From assembly GCA_002412765.1 (NCBI GenBank), contig DHVR01000003.1, forward strand, positions 113,449-177,448: 64,000 nucleotides of DNA, read 5' to 3'. The position numbers and the translations under genes are program-made. This DNA is from Leptolinea sp. UBA5203 (GTDB taxonomy: Bacteria > Chloroflexota > Anaerolineae > Anaerolineales > Anaerolineaceae). Below are positions 43,260 through 52,438 of this stretch, in pieces. Each line of letters opens with the position of its first letter. The first letter of the stretch is position 1. Under the pieces are notes generated by a model. The model worked only from the letters and a program-made list of their open reading frames with translations. It was not told the origin of the DNA and searched no databases.

Positions 43260-45044
43260 CTAAAATTGACTAGATTTATGAACAGTATAGCACTCAACGA
43301 TATCACCTTGCAGGAATTCAGTGAAATTCTTGAAAGCCAGTCCACAATCCCAACCTGTTTTTACTTCTTTGACATCATCCTTCTCATGTTTCAAGGAGGA
43401 TAACTCGCCGACATATACTTCTTCACCGTTGCGGTTGATACGTACCTTGGCATTGCGATGAATCTCACCGTCGATAACGCGGCATCCGGCGATATCCCCA
43501 ATTTTGGAGATATGGAAGACAGCTCTGATTTCAGCATGACCGACAATTTTTTCGATCATTTCGGGTTCCAACATGCCCTTTAGGGCCCGTTCCAGATCTT
43601 CGAGCAAACGATAGATGATGGTATACAGGCGGATGGAAATTCTTTCTGAAGCGGCCTGTGCTTTGGCAGCATTATCTGCCTTAACATTAAAACCAATAAT
43701 AATGGCTTTAGATGCGGTTGCCAGCATAACATCCGATTCCGAGATATCTCCGGTGGCGCTGTGCAGGATATTGACACTGATTTCGCTGTCTTTGGCCAGG
43801 TCATTAATGGAATTAATGATCGGTTCGAGGGAGCCCTGTACATCGGCATTGATAATCAGACGCAGCTCTTTTTCTTCTCCAGCCTGAACCTTTGCAAATA
43901 ATTCTTCCAGGGTGGCGCGCGGTGCGGATTGTGATTTAAGTTTATCAAGATTTTTGATGTTCTGGGTAAAAGCCTTGGCGACTTTATCGTTATCAAAGAC
44001 CTGGAATCTATCCCCAGCCTTGGGAACATCACTCAGCCCCATGATTAACACAGGGGTGGATGGGCCGGCTTTCTTGATCGGTTTTCCACGATAATCAAAC
44101 ATGGCTCGGATATGGCCGTTTGCGGAACCCGCGGTGATGATATCCCCTTTCTTCAAGGTGCCGTTCTGTACAAGGAGTGTAGCCACCACACCCTGGGCTT
44201 TGGCGATTTCAGCTTCAATGACAGTACCGATTACTTTCCCATCCGGATTGGCTTTGATGCCATTGGTTTCGGCGACCAGTAAAATGGCTTCCAAAAGATC
44301 ATCAATGCCGGTACCCACTTTCGCGGAGACGGGAATGATCATGGTATCGCCATCCCATTCATCAGGGACGAGGCCGGCTTCAGCCAACTGATTTTTGGTG
44401 TATTCCGGGTTGGCATCCGGGCGGTCCATTTTGTTCATCGCCACAATGACGGGTACCTGTGCGGCTTTGGTATGGGCAATGGCTTCCTTGGTTTGGGGCA
44501 TGACACCATCATTCGCGGCAACCACTAAAATAACAATATCCGCACCCTGAGCACCGCGGGCACGCATGGCAGTAAACGCAGCATGTCCAGGGGTATCCAG
44601 AAAGGTAATTTTCTGACCTTTTGCTTCAATTTGATACGCGCCGATGTGTTGGGTAATACCGCCTGCTTCTTTATCTGCTACATGTGTGTTACGGATGGCA
44701 TCCAGCAGGGTTGTTTTACCGTGATCCACGTGTCCAAGAATCGTCACAACGGGAGGACGATTGACCAGTTTGGCTTCATCTTCGTCGGATATAACCTGAC
44801 GCCAATGAGGGATCTCACTGATTTCCAGTCCGGATTCTTCTTCAAGTACTTCAACGCTGGCCTCATAACCGCATTCACTGGCTACGATGGCAGCAGTATC
44901 AAAATCAATTTGTTGATTAATGTTTGCCATAACACCATTCGCCATCAATATTTTGATGATCTGAATGGGACTCGTATCAATGGCCTTCGCGAGATCTCGA
45001 ACGGTAATTGACGCTGGTAAAATAATGGGTTTACTCTCGCTCAT
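43260..45044 (-). CDS. infB: Translation initiation factor IF-2 (short form)
   Basis: 594 residues from ATG 45044, which has AGGAGG 5 bp upstream. The GTPase domain starts with GHVDHGKTTLLD (G1, about residue 103), with DTPGHAAF (G3) and NKMD (G4). Domain II, III and IV follow to the C-terminus. Only one IF2 N-terminal subdomain is present (about 10-60) and the long N-terminal extension of E. coli IF2 is missing, as in other short IF2 forms. It delivers initiator tRNA to the 30S subunit. Confidence 0.97.
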   Translation of the reverse strand: MSESKPIILPASITVRDLAKAIDTSPIQIIKILMANGVMANINQQIDFDTAAIVASECGYEASVEVLEEESGLEISEIPHWRQVISDEDEAKLVNRPPVVTILGHVDHGKTTLLDAIRNTHVADKEAGGITQHIGAYQIEAKGQKITFLDTPGHAAFTAMRARGAQGADIVILVVAANDGVMPQTKEAIAHTKAAQVPVIVAMNKMDRPDANPEYTKNQLAEAGLVPDEWDGDTMIIPVSAKVGTGIDDLLEAILLVAETNGIKANPDGKVIGTVIEAEIAKAQGVVATLLVQNGTLKKGDIITAGSANGHIRAMFDYRGKPIKKAGPSTPVLIMGLSDVPKAGDRFQVFDNDKVAKAFTQNIKNLDKLKSQSAPRATLEELFAKVQAGEEKELRLIINADVQGSLEPIINSINDLAKDSEISVNILHSATGDISESDVMLATASKAIIIGFNVKADNAAKAQAASERISIRLYTIIYRLLEDLERALKGMLEPEMIEKIVGHAEIRAVFHISKIGDIAGCRVIDGEIHRNAKVRINRNGEEVYVGELSSLKHEKDDVKEVKTGWDCGLAFKNFTEFLQGDIVECYTVHKSSQF

Positions 45045-45146
45045 ATGCACCTCCTGGTTTCATACACCCCTTGTCATTCCCCTGACAGAGATGGTGGCTG
45101 CCAACCGGTTTCCCTTAGTTTTGCAGCCACCCCTAATTTACGTTTC

Positions 45147-45467
45147 TTATTCTGTCATCAATTCTGATTGTTCTGCTTGAGCTTTCTCCAGCAAGGGTTG
45201 AAAGACTTCCTTCAACTGCTTATGATTCTCTACAGACAAATCTGTTTTTAATGCACGGGCAATGCCACCACTTAATCCTGATTTTATACATTCCTGTTGT
45301 ATGTGCAGATAGGTTCCTCTTCCAGGTAGTTTTCCGGTGGTGTCCACAACGACACCCTCGTCCGTGCGGACGAGTCGGAGCATACTCCGTTTTCCTTGAA
45401 CTTCTCTACAGCCAACACAAGTGCGTTGGGGAATATGTTTTCTGGGTTTCTTAACTTGATTACCCAT
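45147..45467 (-). CDS. ylxR: YlxR family RNA-binding protein
   Basis: 106 residues of the DUF448/YlxR family. The signature PQRTCVGCREVQGKRSMLRLVR (longer than usual in the family) has the CxxC pair, and GRGTYLH is the second box. It lies between nusA and infB in nearly all bacteria; a role as RNase P regulator has been proposed. It is 21 bp from the nusA stop and starts with no extra domain. Confidence 0.93.
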   Translation of the reverse strand: MGNQVKKPRKHIPQRTCVGCREVQGKRSMLRLVRTDEGVVVDTTGKLPGRGTYLHIQQECIKSGLSGGIARALKTDLSVENHKQLKEVFQPLLEKAQAEQSELMTE

Positions 45468-45488
45468 GAAATGTCCCTTTACAAAGCA

Positions 45489-47438
45489 CTAAACATCCCA
45501 ATCCCATTCACCACCGCCACTGCGTTTATGCTTTTTATGTTTGATAACCAGGTTGGCTTCTGGATCGAATTCTATGGTTTGGTTTTTACGTTTCTTCTTC
45601 TTCTTGTCCGCGGCGCTGAGAGAATCGTCAGATTCATCGTCCACGTCTTCATGGACGCGCATCGGGTCAAGTAATTCCGGTTTCAGGGTGAAAATATCTT
45701 CAAAGGAAATGTCTTCCTCGATACTTTCTTCCTGTGGTGCAACTTTAATTTCGGCTCCTTTACCGCGCTCGGAGGCAACACTCATGGGTTCCATTTCCAT
45801 GGCAGAGTCAAAGGTCAATGCTTCAGCAGGATCAATTTGATCCTCGGCTTGTACCGCCAGTACGGGTCCTTCCATAGCGGCAGGTTCAGTGACGATGGGT
45901 TGTTCTGCTTCTTCAATGGTTGCTGGCATATATTTTTGTAAATTGGAAGCCACGATGGCAGCGATATCTGCCATGGCTTTTGGACCTATACCCTGTAACT
46001 TAAGAATACTGTCCGGGCGAAATTTTAAGGCGATGGAAAGGTCACCAACCGTATGGAATCCGGCTTCATCCAGAAGTTCCGCAAGGCGGCTTTCCAGATC
46101 GGTTGCCAGTACCCGCAGGGTGAATAATTCCGGAGCCAGCTCTGCACGCATATGTACTTCGTCATCGGAGATTTTGCTGACCGGTGCTTCTTCGACTTTT
46201 CCGTAGTTGGAGGAGAATTTTTCAACACGATCAATGAAGGTACTTAATTTCTCATAATCTTCAGGATTAATCGGTCTGCCTTCAGCTTTTCTGGCTAACA
46301 AGCCTTCAATGATGGCATAGTTGGGCTGTTCTTTTTCAGCCATGACAACCAGATCAGGATTGTTTTGCAAGCGATAAAGAACATCTGAGGCTGCTTCGGT
46401 GATACTTTTAATATCAATGCGCCAGCTGGTTAATTTGGCAGCCAGACGGGCATTTTGTCCGTCGCGGCCAATGGCCAGACTGAGCTGATCTTCCGGTACA
46501 ACCACGGTGGCTGTTTTTCCGGACATTTGGTCATCATTGAGATAAACACCGACGACGCGGGCTGGGCTGATGGCTTTGGAAATGAAAATAGCTGGATCGG
46601 CATTCCATTCAATGACATCGATTTTTTCATCATGCAGTTCGCGTACAATGGCCTGGATGCGGACGCCGCGAATACCTACGCAAGCACCGACAGGGTCGAT
46701 CCCTGATTGCGTGGCAGCAACGGCCACTTTGGCCCGTTCGCCAGGTTCGCGGGAGATAGAGCGAATTTCAACCACCCCATGATAAATTTCCGGCACTTCA
46801 TTTTCCAAAAGGCGGCGCAGGAAATCACGATGCGTTCTGGAAAGGAAAATTTGCGGTCCGCGGGGAGTATCTTTAATTTCGGAGACCAGGCAGCGGACGC
46901 GATCATGAATGCGGAAGCGCTCGCCGGGAATCATATCTTTTTTCATCATGGTGCCTTCAGCCCGCATTTCCAACCCTACAGTTAAACCCTGTGAGTTGAT
47001 GGCCTGAATGATACCGCTGATGATTTCACCCATCTGTTTCTGATAATGAGTAAGCTGGGATTGTCTTTCTGCATCTCGAATACGCTGCTGAATTACCTGA
47101 CGAGCGGTTTGTGCAGCTACGCGCCCAAAATCTTTGGGTGTCGTTTCTACTACAACCATACTGCCTAATTCAGCTTCAGGATTAACCTTTAAGGCAACTT
47201 CGAGCGCTACTTCTGTGCGGTCATCCTGAACTTCTTCAACCACTTCCTTTTCTGCTGAAATGGTGACTTTTCCGGTTTCGGGGTCTACCAGGGCTTCAAC
47301 ATGTTGGGCAGTGGATGCGTTGACAGATTTGCGATAAGCCGAAACCATCGCAGATTCTATTGCTTTTAAAATTACTTCCTTAGGAAGCTGTTTTTCTTCC
47401 AGGACCTCATTAAAGGCTAGTACAAATTCATTCTTCAT
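45489..47438 (-). CDS. nusA: Transcription termination/antitermination factor NusA
   Basis: 649 residues. The N-terminal RNAP-binding domain (about 1-125), the S1 domain with PGERFRIHDRVRCLV, and two KH domains with the motifs GVRIQAIV and GRDGQNARLA are visible. After these come acidic helical repeats (about 350-520) and a low-complexity charged tail ending in KHKKHKRSGGGEWDWDV, longer than the E. coli protein (495). It binds RNA polymerase and controls pausing and termination. The rimP gene usually before nusA is absent here. Confidence 0.96.
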   Translation of the reverse strand: MKNEFVLAFNEVLEEKQLPKEVILKAIESAMVSAYRKSVNASTAQHVEALVDPETGKVTISAEKEVVEEVQDDRTEVALEVALKVNPEAELGSMVVVETTPKDFGRVAAQTARQVIQQRIRDAERQSQLTHYQKQMGEIISGIIQAINSQGLTVGLEMRAEGTMMKKDMIPGERFRIHDRVRCLVSEIKDTPRGPQIFLSRTHRDFLRRLLENEVPEIYHGVVEIRSISREPGERAKVAVAATQSGIDPVGACVGIRGVRIQAIVRELHDEKIDVIEWNADPAIFISKAISPARVVGVYLNDDQMSGKTATVVVPEDQLSLAIGRDGQNARLAAKLTSWRIDIKSITEAASDVLYRLQNNPDLVVMAEKEQPNYAIIEGLLARKAEGRPINPEDYEKLSTFIDRVEKFSSNYGKVEEAPVSKISDDEVHMRAELAPELFTLRVLATDLESRLAELLDEAGFHTVGDLSIALKFRPDSILKLQGIGPKAMADIAAIVASNLQKYMPATIEEAEQPIVTEPAAMEGPVLAVQAEDQIDPAEALTFDSAMEMEPMSVASERGKGAEIKVAPQEESIEEDISFEDIFTLKPELLDPMRVHEDVDDESDDSLSAADKKKKKRKNQTIEFDPEANLVIKHKKHKRSGGGEWDWDV

Positions 47439-47472
47439 CTAGAAAAATCTCCACAAAGGACCTTATAAGCAG

Positions 47473-47495
47473 AAAAGTGGGGTGAACCCACTTTC
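47473..47495 (-). promoter_or_regulatory. Hairpin in nusA leader
   Basis: AAAGTGGG/CCCACTTT around a 5-nt loop, reading TTTTCTGC beyond it on the minus strand, 40 bp before the nusA ATG. It may be a weak leader terminator allowing NusA autoregulation. Confidence 0.4.
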
Positions 47496-47532
47496 CGTTG
47501 CTTTCTTTATTGATTTCTCGTGTTACACATTC

Positions 47533-47561
47533 ATTTTAACATAGATTCAACCGCACTGCAA
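47533..47561 (-). promoter_or_regulatory. nusA operon promoter
   Basis: Minus-strand TTGCAG, 17-bp spacer, TAAAAT (plus 47533-47538 and 47556-47561). It would start transcription about 90 bp before nusA. Confidence 0.7.
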
Positions 47562-47647
47562 GCACATAATGAAGGAAGTTCACCCATTCAGCGTAATTTC
47601 GGTATACAATAGTACCAATTTCACATTGTACACGGAAAGGAGTCGGT

Positions 47648-49255
47648 ATGGGATCTGATAAAAAATGGTGGCAGGACGGAGTTATCTATCAAATTTATCC
47701 ACGGTCATTCTCCGATAGTAATGGTGATGGCATTGGTGATTTGGAAGGTATCCGTCAGAGACTTGATTATATTCAGGAATTAGGCGTGGATGCCATCTGG
47801 TTATCCCCGATTTATCCAAGTCCGGATGTGGATTTTGGTTATGATGTTTCCAACTACGTTGATATTGACCCCAAATACGGGACCCTGGCCGATTTTAACG
47901 CCCTGGTTGCAGATGCCCACGCGAGGGGAATTCGAGTGATTCTGGACCTGGTTCTTAATCACACCTCGGATCAACATCCCTGGTTTGTGGAATCCAAAAA
48001 GAGCAAAGACAATCCTTTTAGTGATTGGTATATGTGGCTGCCTCCCAAAAAAGACGGCAGTGTGCCTAATGGTTGGCAATCCATTTTCGGCGGTAAGGGC
48101 TGGGAATATATTCCCGAACGGGAAGAGTATTATTTCCATATGTTTTATAAAGAACAGCCGGATTTAAACTGGCGCAATCCTGCGGTTGAAGAAGCCATCT
48201 ATGATGTTTTTCGCTTCTGGATGAAGCAGGGGGCGGATGGTTTCCGTCTGGATGTGTTTAATGGCTATTTTAAAGATGCCAGACATCGCGACAATCCTTC
48301 AAAATTTGGCATTCGCGGTTTTGATCGTCAGGAGCATGTGTTTGATTGTGATCAGCCTGAGTTGATCCCGGTTTTGAAGAACATCCGCAAGATTGTGGAC
48401 GATAACCCGGATGGATATACGGTAGGAGAAACCTTCCTCTCAACTCCGGAAAAAGCGGCCCGCTATTGCGCGCCAGGGTTATTACATGCTGCTTTTAATT
48501 TCGGTTATTTGGAATGCAAATGGAATCCAAAAGCCTTTGCGACGGTCATTCAGAAATGGGAGGATGTGCTCCAAGAGGGTTCCTGGCCGACCTATGTACT
48601 TAATAATCACGATGTAAGGCGAACGGGTACCCGTTTCACTAGAGGCGAGGATGATAGGATACTGAAAAACGCTGCGGTGTTAATGCTAACAATGCGAGGG
48701 ACTCCCTTTATGTATTACGGGGAAGAAATTGGCATGCGGGATATTCCGGTAAAAAGAAGTGAAATTCAAGATCCAATCGGGAGAAAATACTGGCCGTTTC
48801 ATGTGGGGCGCGACGGCTGCCGATCACCAATGCAGTGGGATGAAACGGCCAATGCCGGATTCACCCGTGGAAAACCCTGGCTACCTGTGCATGTCAATGC
48901 CGATCTGCGCACGGTCAAGTCCCAGATGGCGGATGAGCAATCCTTGTGGCATGTCTATAAAAAAGTGTTGCAGTTACGCAAGGACTATCCGGTATTGCGT
49001 TATGGCATGTTCCAGCCGGTGACCTTCGAACAAAAGGCTTTGCTGGCTTATCTGCGTCAGGATAATGAGCAAACCATTCTGGTGATTATTAATTTTAAAA
49101 GGCGAATAACCCGTTTGGCGTTAGGTTCGGACCTGCAGCGAGCGGGCTGGAAAGAGCTGCTCTCTACAGAGGAGAATCCGGATCGCTTCAAAGACCCCGG
49201 CTATATTCGGGTAAAGGGGCACGAAGCCTGCATTTTATTACGAACTAAAGGATAG
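47648..49255 (+). CDS. Alpha-glucosidase, GH13 family
   Basis: 535 residues. The GH13 signature begins YQIYPRSFSDSNGDGIGDL (about residues 14-32). The catalytic nucleophile is Asp 202 in GFRLDVFNGY, the acid is Glu 261 in VGETFL, and the stabiliser is Asp 322 in NNHDVRR. This is the oligo-1,6-glucosidase/alpha-glucosidase type, acting on short alpha-glucosides. No signal peptide is present, so it is cytoplasmic. It ends at a bidirectional terminator. A GGAAAGGAG ribosome site lies before the ATG. Confidence 0.94.
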   Translation: MGSDKKWWQDGVIYQIYPRSFSDSNGDGIGDLEGIRQRLDYIQELGVDAIWLSPIYPSPDVDFGYDVSNYVDIDPKYGTLADFNALVADAHARGIRVILDLVLNHTSDQHPWFVESKKSKDNPFSDWYMWLPPKKDGSVPNGWQSIFGGKGWEYIPEREEYYFHMFYKEQPDLNWRNPAVEEAIYDVFRFWMKQGADGFRLDVFNGYFKDARHRDNPSKFGIRGFDRQEHVFDCDQPELIPVLKNIRKIVDDNPDGYTVGETFLSTPEKAARYCAPGLLHAAFNFGYLECKWNPKAFATVIQKWEDVLQEGSWPTYVLNNHDVRRTGTRFTRGEDDRILKNAAVLMLTMRGTPFMYYGEEIGMRDIPVKRSEIQDPIGRKYWPFHVGRDGCRSPMQWDETANAGFTRGKPWLPVHVNADLRTVKSQMADEQSLWHVYKKVLQLRKDYPVLRYGMFQPVTFEQKALLAYLRQDNEQTILVIINFKRRITRLALGSDLQRAGWKELLSTEENPDRFKDPGYIRVKGHEACILLRTKG

Positions 49256-49260
49256 GATAA

Positions 49261-49293
49261 AAAAAACTCCGGGATTTGATCCGGAGTTTTTTG
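49261..49293. terminator. Bidirectional intrinsic terminator
   Basis: Stem ACTCCGG/CCGGAGT with an 8-nt loop, A6 before and T6 after. It serves the GH13 gene (plus) and the Ldh-type gene (minus). Confidence 0.9.
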
Positions 49294-49297
49294 TAAT

Positions 49298-50389
49298 CTA
49301 TCGTTTTCCAATAGGCGTCAAATCGAACGGCACACCGACTTCTTTCCCGGCTTCCTGCAGGGAAGCCACGACGGTTTCCATCAGGGGTACTCCCTCCAGT
49401 CGATATTTTTGGGCTTTTTCCAGTTCTTTCTCGCCGTGAATAAAGATGCGTTCTTCATTCTCGGCTTTGGGTGCATTTTTAAGCAGTTGGATCATCTCGT
49501 CCATGTCCAGCTTGAATTCATTGATTTCGCGGAAGAAGGAAATATTAACGGCAGCGAAGAAATGACCCACATTGGCGGTATCCTGTTCGGTGGCGGGATG
49601 GGCGACATGCGGCCCGAATGCAGCGCCGGCTAAGACGCCCGAAAAGATATCCACCATCACCGCCAGTCCATAGCCTTTATACCCGCGCATGATATCCGGT
49701 CCGCCTAAGGGCATTAAAGCCCCACCAGCCAATACTTCTTTGGGATCTGTGGTGATAGTTCCTTTGGCATTTACGCCCCAACCGGCTGGGATGGGTTCGC
49801 TGGCTTTATCATAAACCGAGATCTTTCCAATGGGGACAATGCTGGTGGCCATATCCAGGATGTATGGCTTTTCATTTTGGGTGGGTGCAGCTACGGCAAT
49901 GGGATTGGTGCCCAACATGGCCGTCCGGCCAAAGGTAGGCGCAACCAGGGGTTGGGAATTGGTGAAGCTCATGCCGATCATATCTTCTGCCAGCGCCATC
50001 TTTGCATAGTAACCTGCGATTCCATAATGATTACTGTTGGATACGGTGGCAAAGCACACGCCGGATGTTTTTGCTTTTTCAATACAGCGCTGCATGGCAT
50101 ACGTACCGGCAACTTGACCCATGCCGTTGCCTGCATCCAGAGCCAAGGTGGCGGGGGTTTCATTTTTGACACTAATGGCGGTAACAGCGTTCATCAGTTT
50201 TTTCTTTAAACGGCTGCCGTAATATGTATATAAGCGGATGATGCCATGGGAGCTGATGCCGTGCAAATCGGCGGCGAGTAGGATCTCAGCGCTGCGTTGG
50301 GCATCCTCCAGGGGTACATCCAACTTACAGAAAAAATCGGTCATATAGTTTTCGAGCTGTTCAGCTTTGTAAAGCAGGTTTTCTACCAT
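49298..50389 (-). CDS. Malate/L-lactate dehydrogenase family protein (Ldh_2)
   Basis: 363 residues of the Ldh_2/YlbC family, with conserved DLHGISSHGIIRL (about 42-54), LDAGNGMGQVAG and NSNHYGIAGYYAKMA. The family reduces or oxidises 2-oxoacids and ureidoglycolate using NAD(P), with a fold unrelated to the usual LDH. The substrate is unknown. It stands alone between two terminators. Confidence 0.9.
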   Translation of the reverse strand: MVENLLYKAEQLENYMTDFFCKLDVPLEDAQRSAEILLAADLHGISSHGIIRLYTYYGSRLKKKLMNAVTAISVKNETPATLALDAGNGMGQVAGTYAMQRCIEKAKTSGVCFATVSNSNHYGIAGYYAKMALAEDMIGMSFTNSQPLVAPTFGRTAMLGTNPIAVAAPTQNEKPYILDMATSIVPIGKISVYDKASEPIPAGWGVNAKGTITTDPKEVLAGGALMPLGGPDIMRGYKGYGLAVMVDIFSGVLAGAAFGPHVAHPATEQDTANVGHFFAAVNISFFREINEFKLDMDEMIQLLKNAPKAENEERIFIHGEKELEKAQKYRLEGVPLMETVVASLQEAGKEVGVPFDLTPIGKR

Positions 50390-50402
50390 TGTCCCTCACG
50401 GT

Positions 50403-50447
50403 TTAAATAAAATAACTCCCCTCCATTATACATAAGGAAGGGGAGTT
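50403..50447 (-). terminator. Terminator after cheW-like gene
   Basis: Arms AACTCCCCT/AGGGGAGTT surround 16 nt. The T-rich tail (ATTTTATTT) on the minus strand is weak. It ends the parA2-cheW transcript. Confidence 0.6.
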
Positions 50448-50466
50448 CAAGCCAACCTAAATGAAA

Positions 50467-51366
50467 TTATCTTAAGAGTGTGATCTGATTCTTATCAACG
50501 GTTTCGCCGACGATGGATTCAAAAATTTTTACGGGGTCAAGGAGGATCACCAGCCCTTGATCGCCATTCTTGGCAATACCTTTGATGTACTTCGTATTGA
50601 TGGAACTGACCATTGGAGAGGGTGGGGAAATCTCGCTGGCGGCTATCTGATAAACCGACTCTACATTATCAACCACAAATCCGGCGGTAACGTCTTGCAC
50701 TGCAACTACAATTATGCGGCTGTTTTCGTGGTCATCCGAGACGGTCAGTCCTAATTTATGACAAAGATTTATGACAGGCAGTACAACGCCGCGTAAATTG
50801 GTAGCGCCTTCAATGGATGGATGTGCCCGGGGAACCCAGGTGATATCCTGCATTTTGATGATGCTTTCCACAATCATAATACTGATCCCGTAAGCTTGAC
50901 CGGCCAATGAGAAGATGACCAGATGTTCATCCGTATCATAACTGGCTTCACTCTTACTGGCGACAATCGCATTGGTCATAGGGACATCAAGATTGGATTT
51001 ATCCTCTTCAACCACCGTGATCTTCTTTTCCATCACAGGGGCAGAGTTCTTCTTCACAGGTTCGGGAGCAACTTCCACCACTGGGGGAGCAGGTTTTACT
51101 TCTTCCGGTGTGCTTTTTGGAGGAAGAGGCTTGGCTTCTTCATTCTTTTCTTTTTTTACAGGAGCCGCTTTCTCTTTTTTCTCTACCGATTTGGCGATTG
51201 GCGCTGCAGGTTTCTCAACCGGCTTGATGACTGGCGCGGGTACCGGTTTCACTTCTTCAGCGGACTGAGAAGGTTGCGTTGTTTCCTGGTTGAAAATCGA
51301 AAGGTCGCTTTTCTTGGTGGAAAATAAACGCTCAAGGCTGTTTTCAACTTTATTCTTTTTTGTCAT
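50467..51366 (-). CDS. CheW-domain protein with charged Pro-rich N-terminus (ParP-like)
   Basis: 299 residues. The first about 140 residues are Lys/Pro/Glu/Val rich with no folded domain (VKPVPAPVIKPVEK). The C-terminal part (about 145-285) is a CheW fold, with DEHLVIFSLAGQAYGI, VPRAHPSIEGATNLRGVVLPVINL and IVVAVQDVTAGFVVDNV. Unlike simple CheW, this has a long N-terminal tail. It begins 2 bp after a ParA-like gene, as in ParC/ParP positioning systems, where a ParP-type N-terminus binds ParC. No cheA or receptor gene is in the window. Confidence 0.8.
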   Translation of the reverse strand: MTKKNKVENSLERLFSTKKSDLSIFNQETTQPSQSAEEVKPVPAPVIKPVEKPAAPIAKSVEKKEKAAPVKKEKNEEAKPLPPKSTPEEVKPAPPVVEVAPEPVKKNSAPVMEKKITVVEEDKSNLDVPMTNAIVASKSEASYDTDEHLVIFSLAGQAYGISIMIVESIIKMQDITWVPRAHPSIEGATNLRGVVLPVINLCHKLGLTVSDDHENSRIIVVAVQDVTAGFVVDNVESVYQIAASEISPPSPMVSSINTKYIKGIAKNGDQGLVILLDPVKIFESIVGETVDKNQITLLR

Positions 51367-51368
51367 TT

Positions 51369-52154
51369 CTATCCCTGTTCGCTCAATAATTGAATGACTT
51401 CTTTAGCAAGTTCTTCATATTCCAGATTGGATCGTGATTTTGAGGCGTACTGTGAAATGGGTTCGCCAGCCGCAGCGCTCTCTCGAATTTGGGTATCAAT
51501 GCCGATTACCGTTGTAAATAAATTATTCTCAAAGCTCATCAGTAATTGTCCAAGCACTTCTCTGCAGATACGATTTCGTTTATCAAAAATAGTGGCGACC
51601 AAATGGTAATTTAGCGAAGGATTCAAATGTTTTTGTACGGCATCAATGGTTTCCAGCAATCGCTCCAAGCCTCGGGCTGCATAGTATTCCGTTTGAACGG
51701 GTACCAACACCATATCTGCGGCGGTCAAAGCCATTAAAGTTAATGGACTTAAAGCCGGTGGGCAATCAATCAAAATAAAGTCATAATCCTCACGAATGGG
51801 TTTTAAGGCGTTGGCGAGGATCCATTCATAGTTTTCGATAGCCACGATTCCCTGTTCGGTTGCTGCAAGCCGAACATCACTGGGAAGGATGAACAGATTA
51901 TTGGTGCCCGTTTTTTGAATGATGTCTTGGATGGATATGGATTCGTCCCGTTCTTCGGGATCAATTAAATCCGCGATGGCCAACTCAATCTCGTCGGGAT
52001 CCAGGCCGACAGCCATGGTCAGGTTAGCCTGTGAATCCAGATCAATAATCAGCACCTTTTTTTGTAAAACGGTGAGATTGGCTCCTAAGGATACACAGGT
52101 CGTTGTTTTCCCAACGCCCCCTTTTTGATTACTTACAGCAATTATTTTTGCCAT
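51369..52154 (-). CDS. ParA-family ATPase paired with CheW-like protein (ParC-like)
   Basis: 261 residues. The deviant Walker motif is KGGVGKTTTCVSLGANL (residues 10-26), switch I DLDSQANLTMAVGL, and Walker B FILIDCPPALSPLTL. It is similar in length to Soj but lies with a CheW-like gene instead of parB. In ParC and PpfA systems such ATPases place cytoplasmic or polar chemosensory arrays. An AGGAAATGT region precedes the ATG. Confidence 0.85.
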   Translation of the reverse strand: MAKIIAVSNQKGGVGKTTTCVSLGANLTVLQKKVLIIDLDSQANLTMAVGLDPDEIELAIADLIDPEERDESISIQDIIQKTGTNNLFILPSDVRLAATEQGIVAIENYEWILANALKPIREDYDFILIDCPPALSPLTLMALTAADMVLVPVQTEYYAARGLERLLETIDAVQKHLNPSLNYHLVATIFDKRNRICREVLGQLLMSFENNLFTTVIGIDTQIRESAAAGEPISQYASKSRSNLEYEELAKEVIQLLSEQG

Positions 52155-52438
52155 ACATTTCCTCGTAAAAAGGTCACATCAATTATGGAATGGCGCAACA
52201 AAAGAACCAGTTAGTACTTTCTTAGTTTTATCATAATTCAAAACAGTTTTTTCACCATAAACGCTGAATAAAGCTTTCATAAAAAGTAGGCAGAGAACCA
52301 TGGTGTATGGTCTAAATCACAACGAGACGGGAAAGTAGTTTCAGGTAATTGTTCAATTCTTAGGAATTATTACTTGTATTTTGTGGATTGAAAAGATGTG
52401 GCTGAGATTTGTTACCCCATAGTACAAAAATATAAAAT

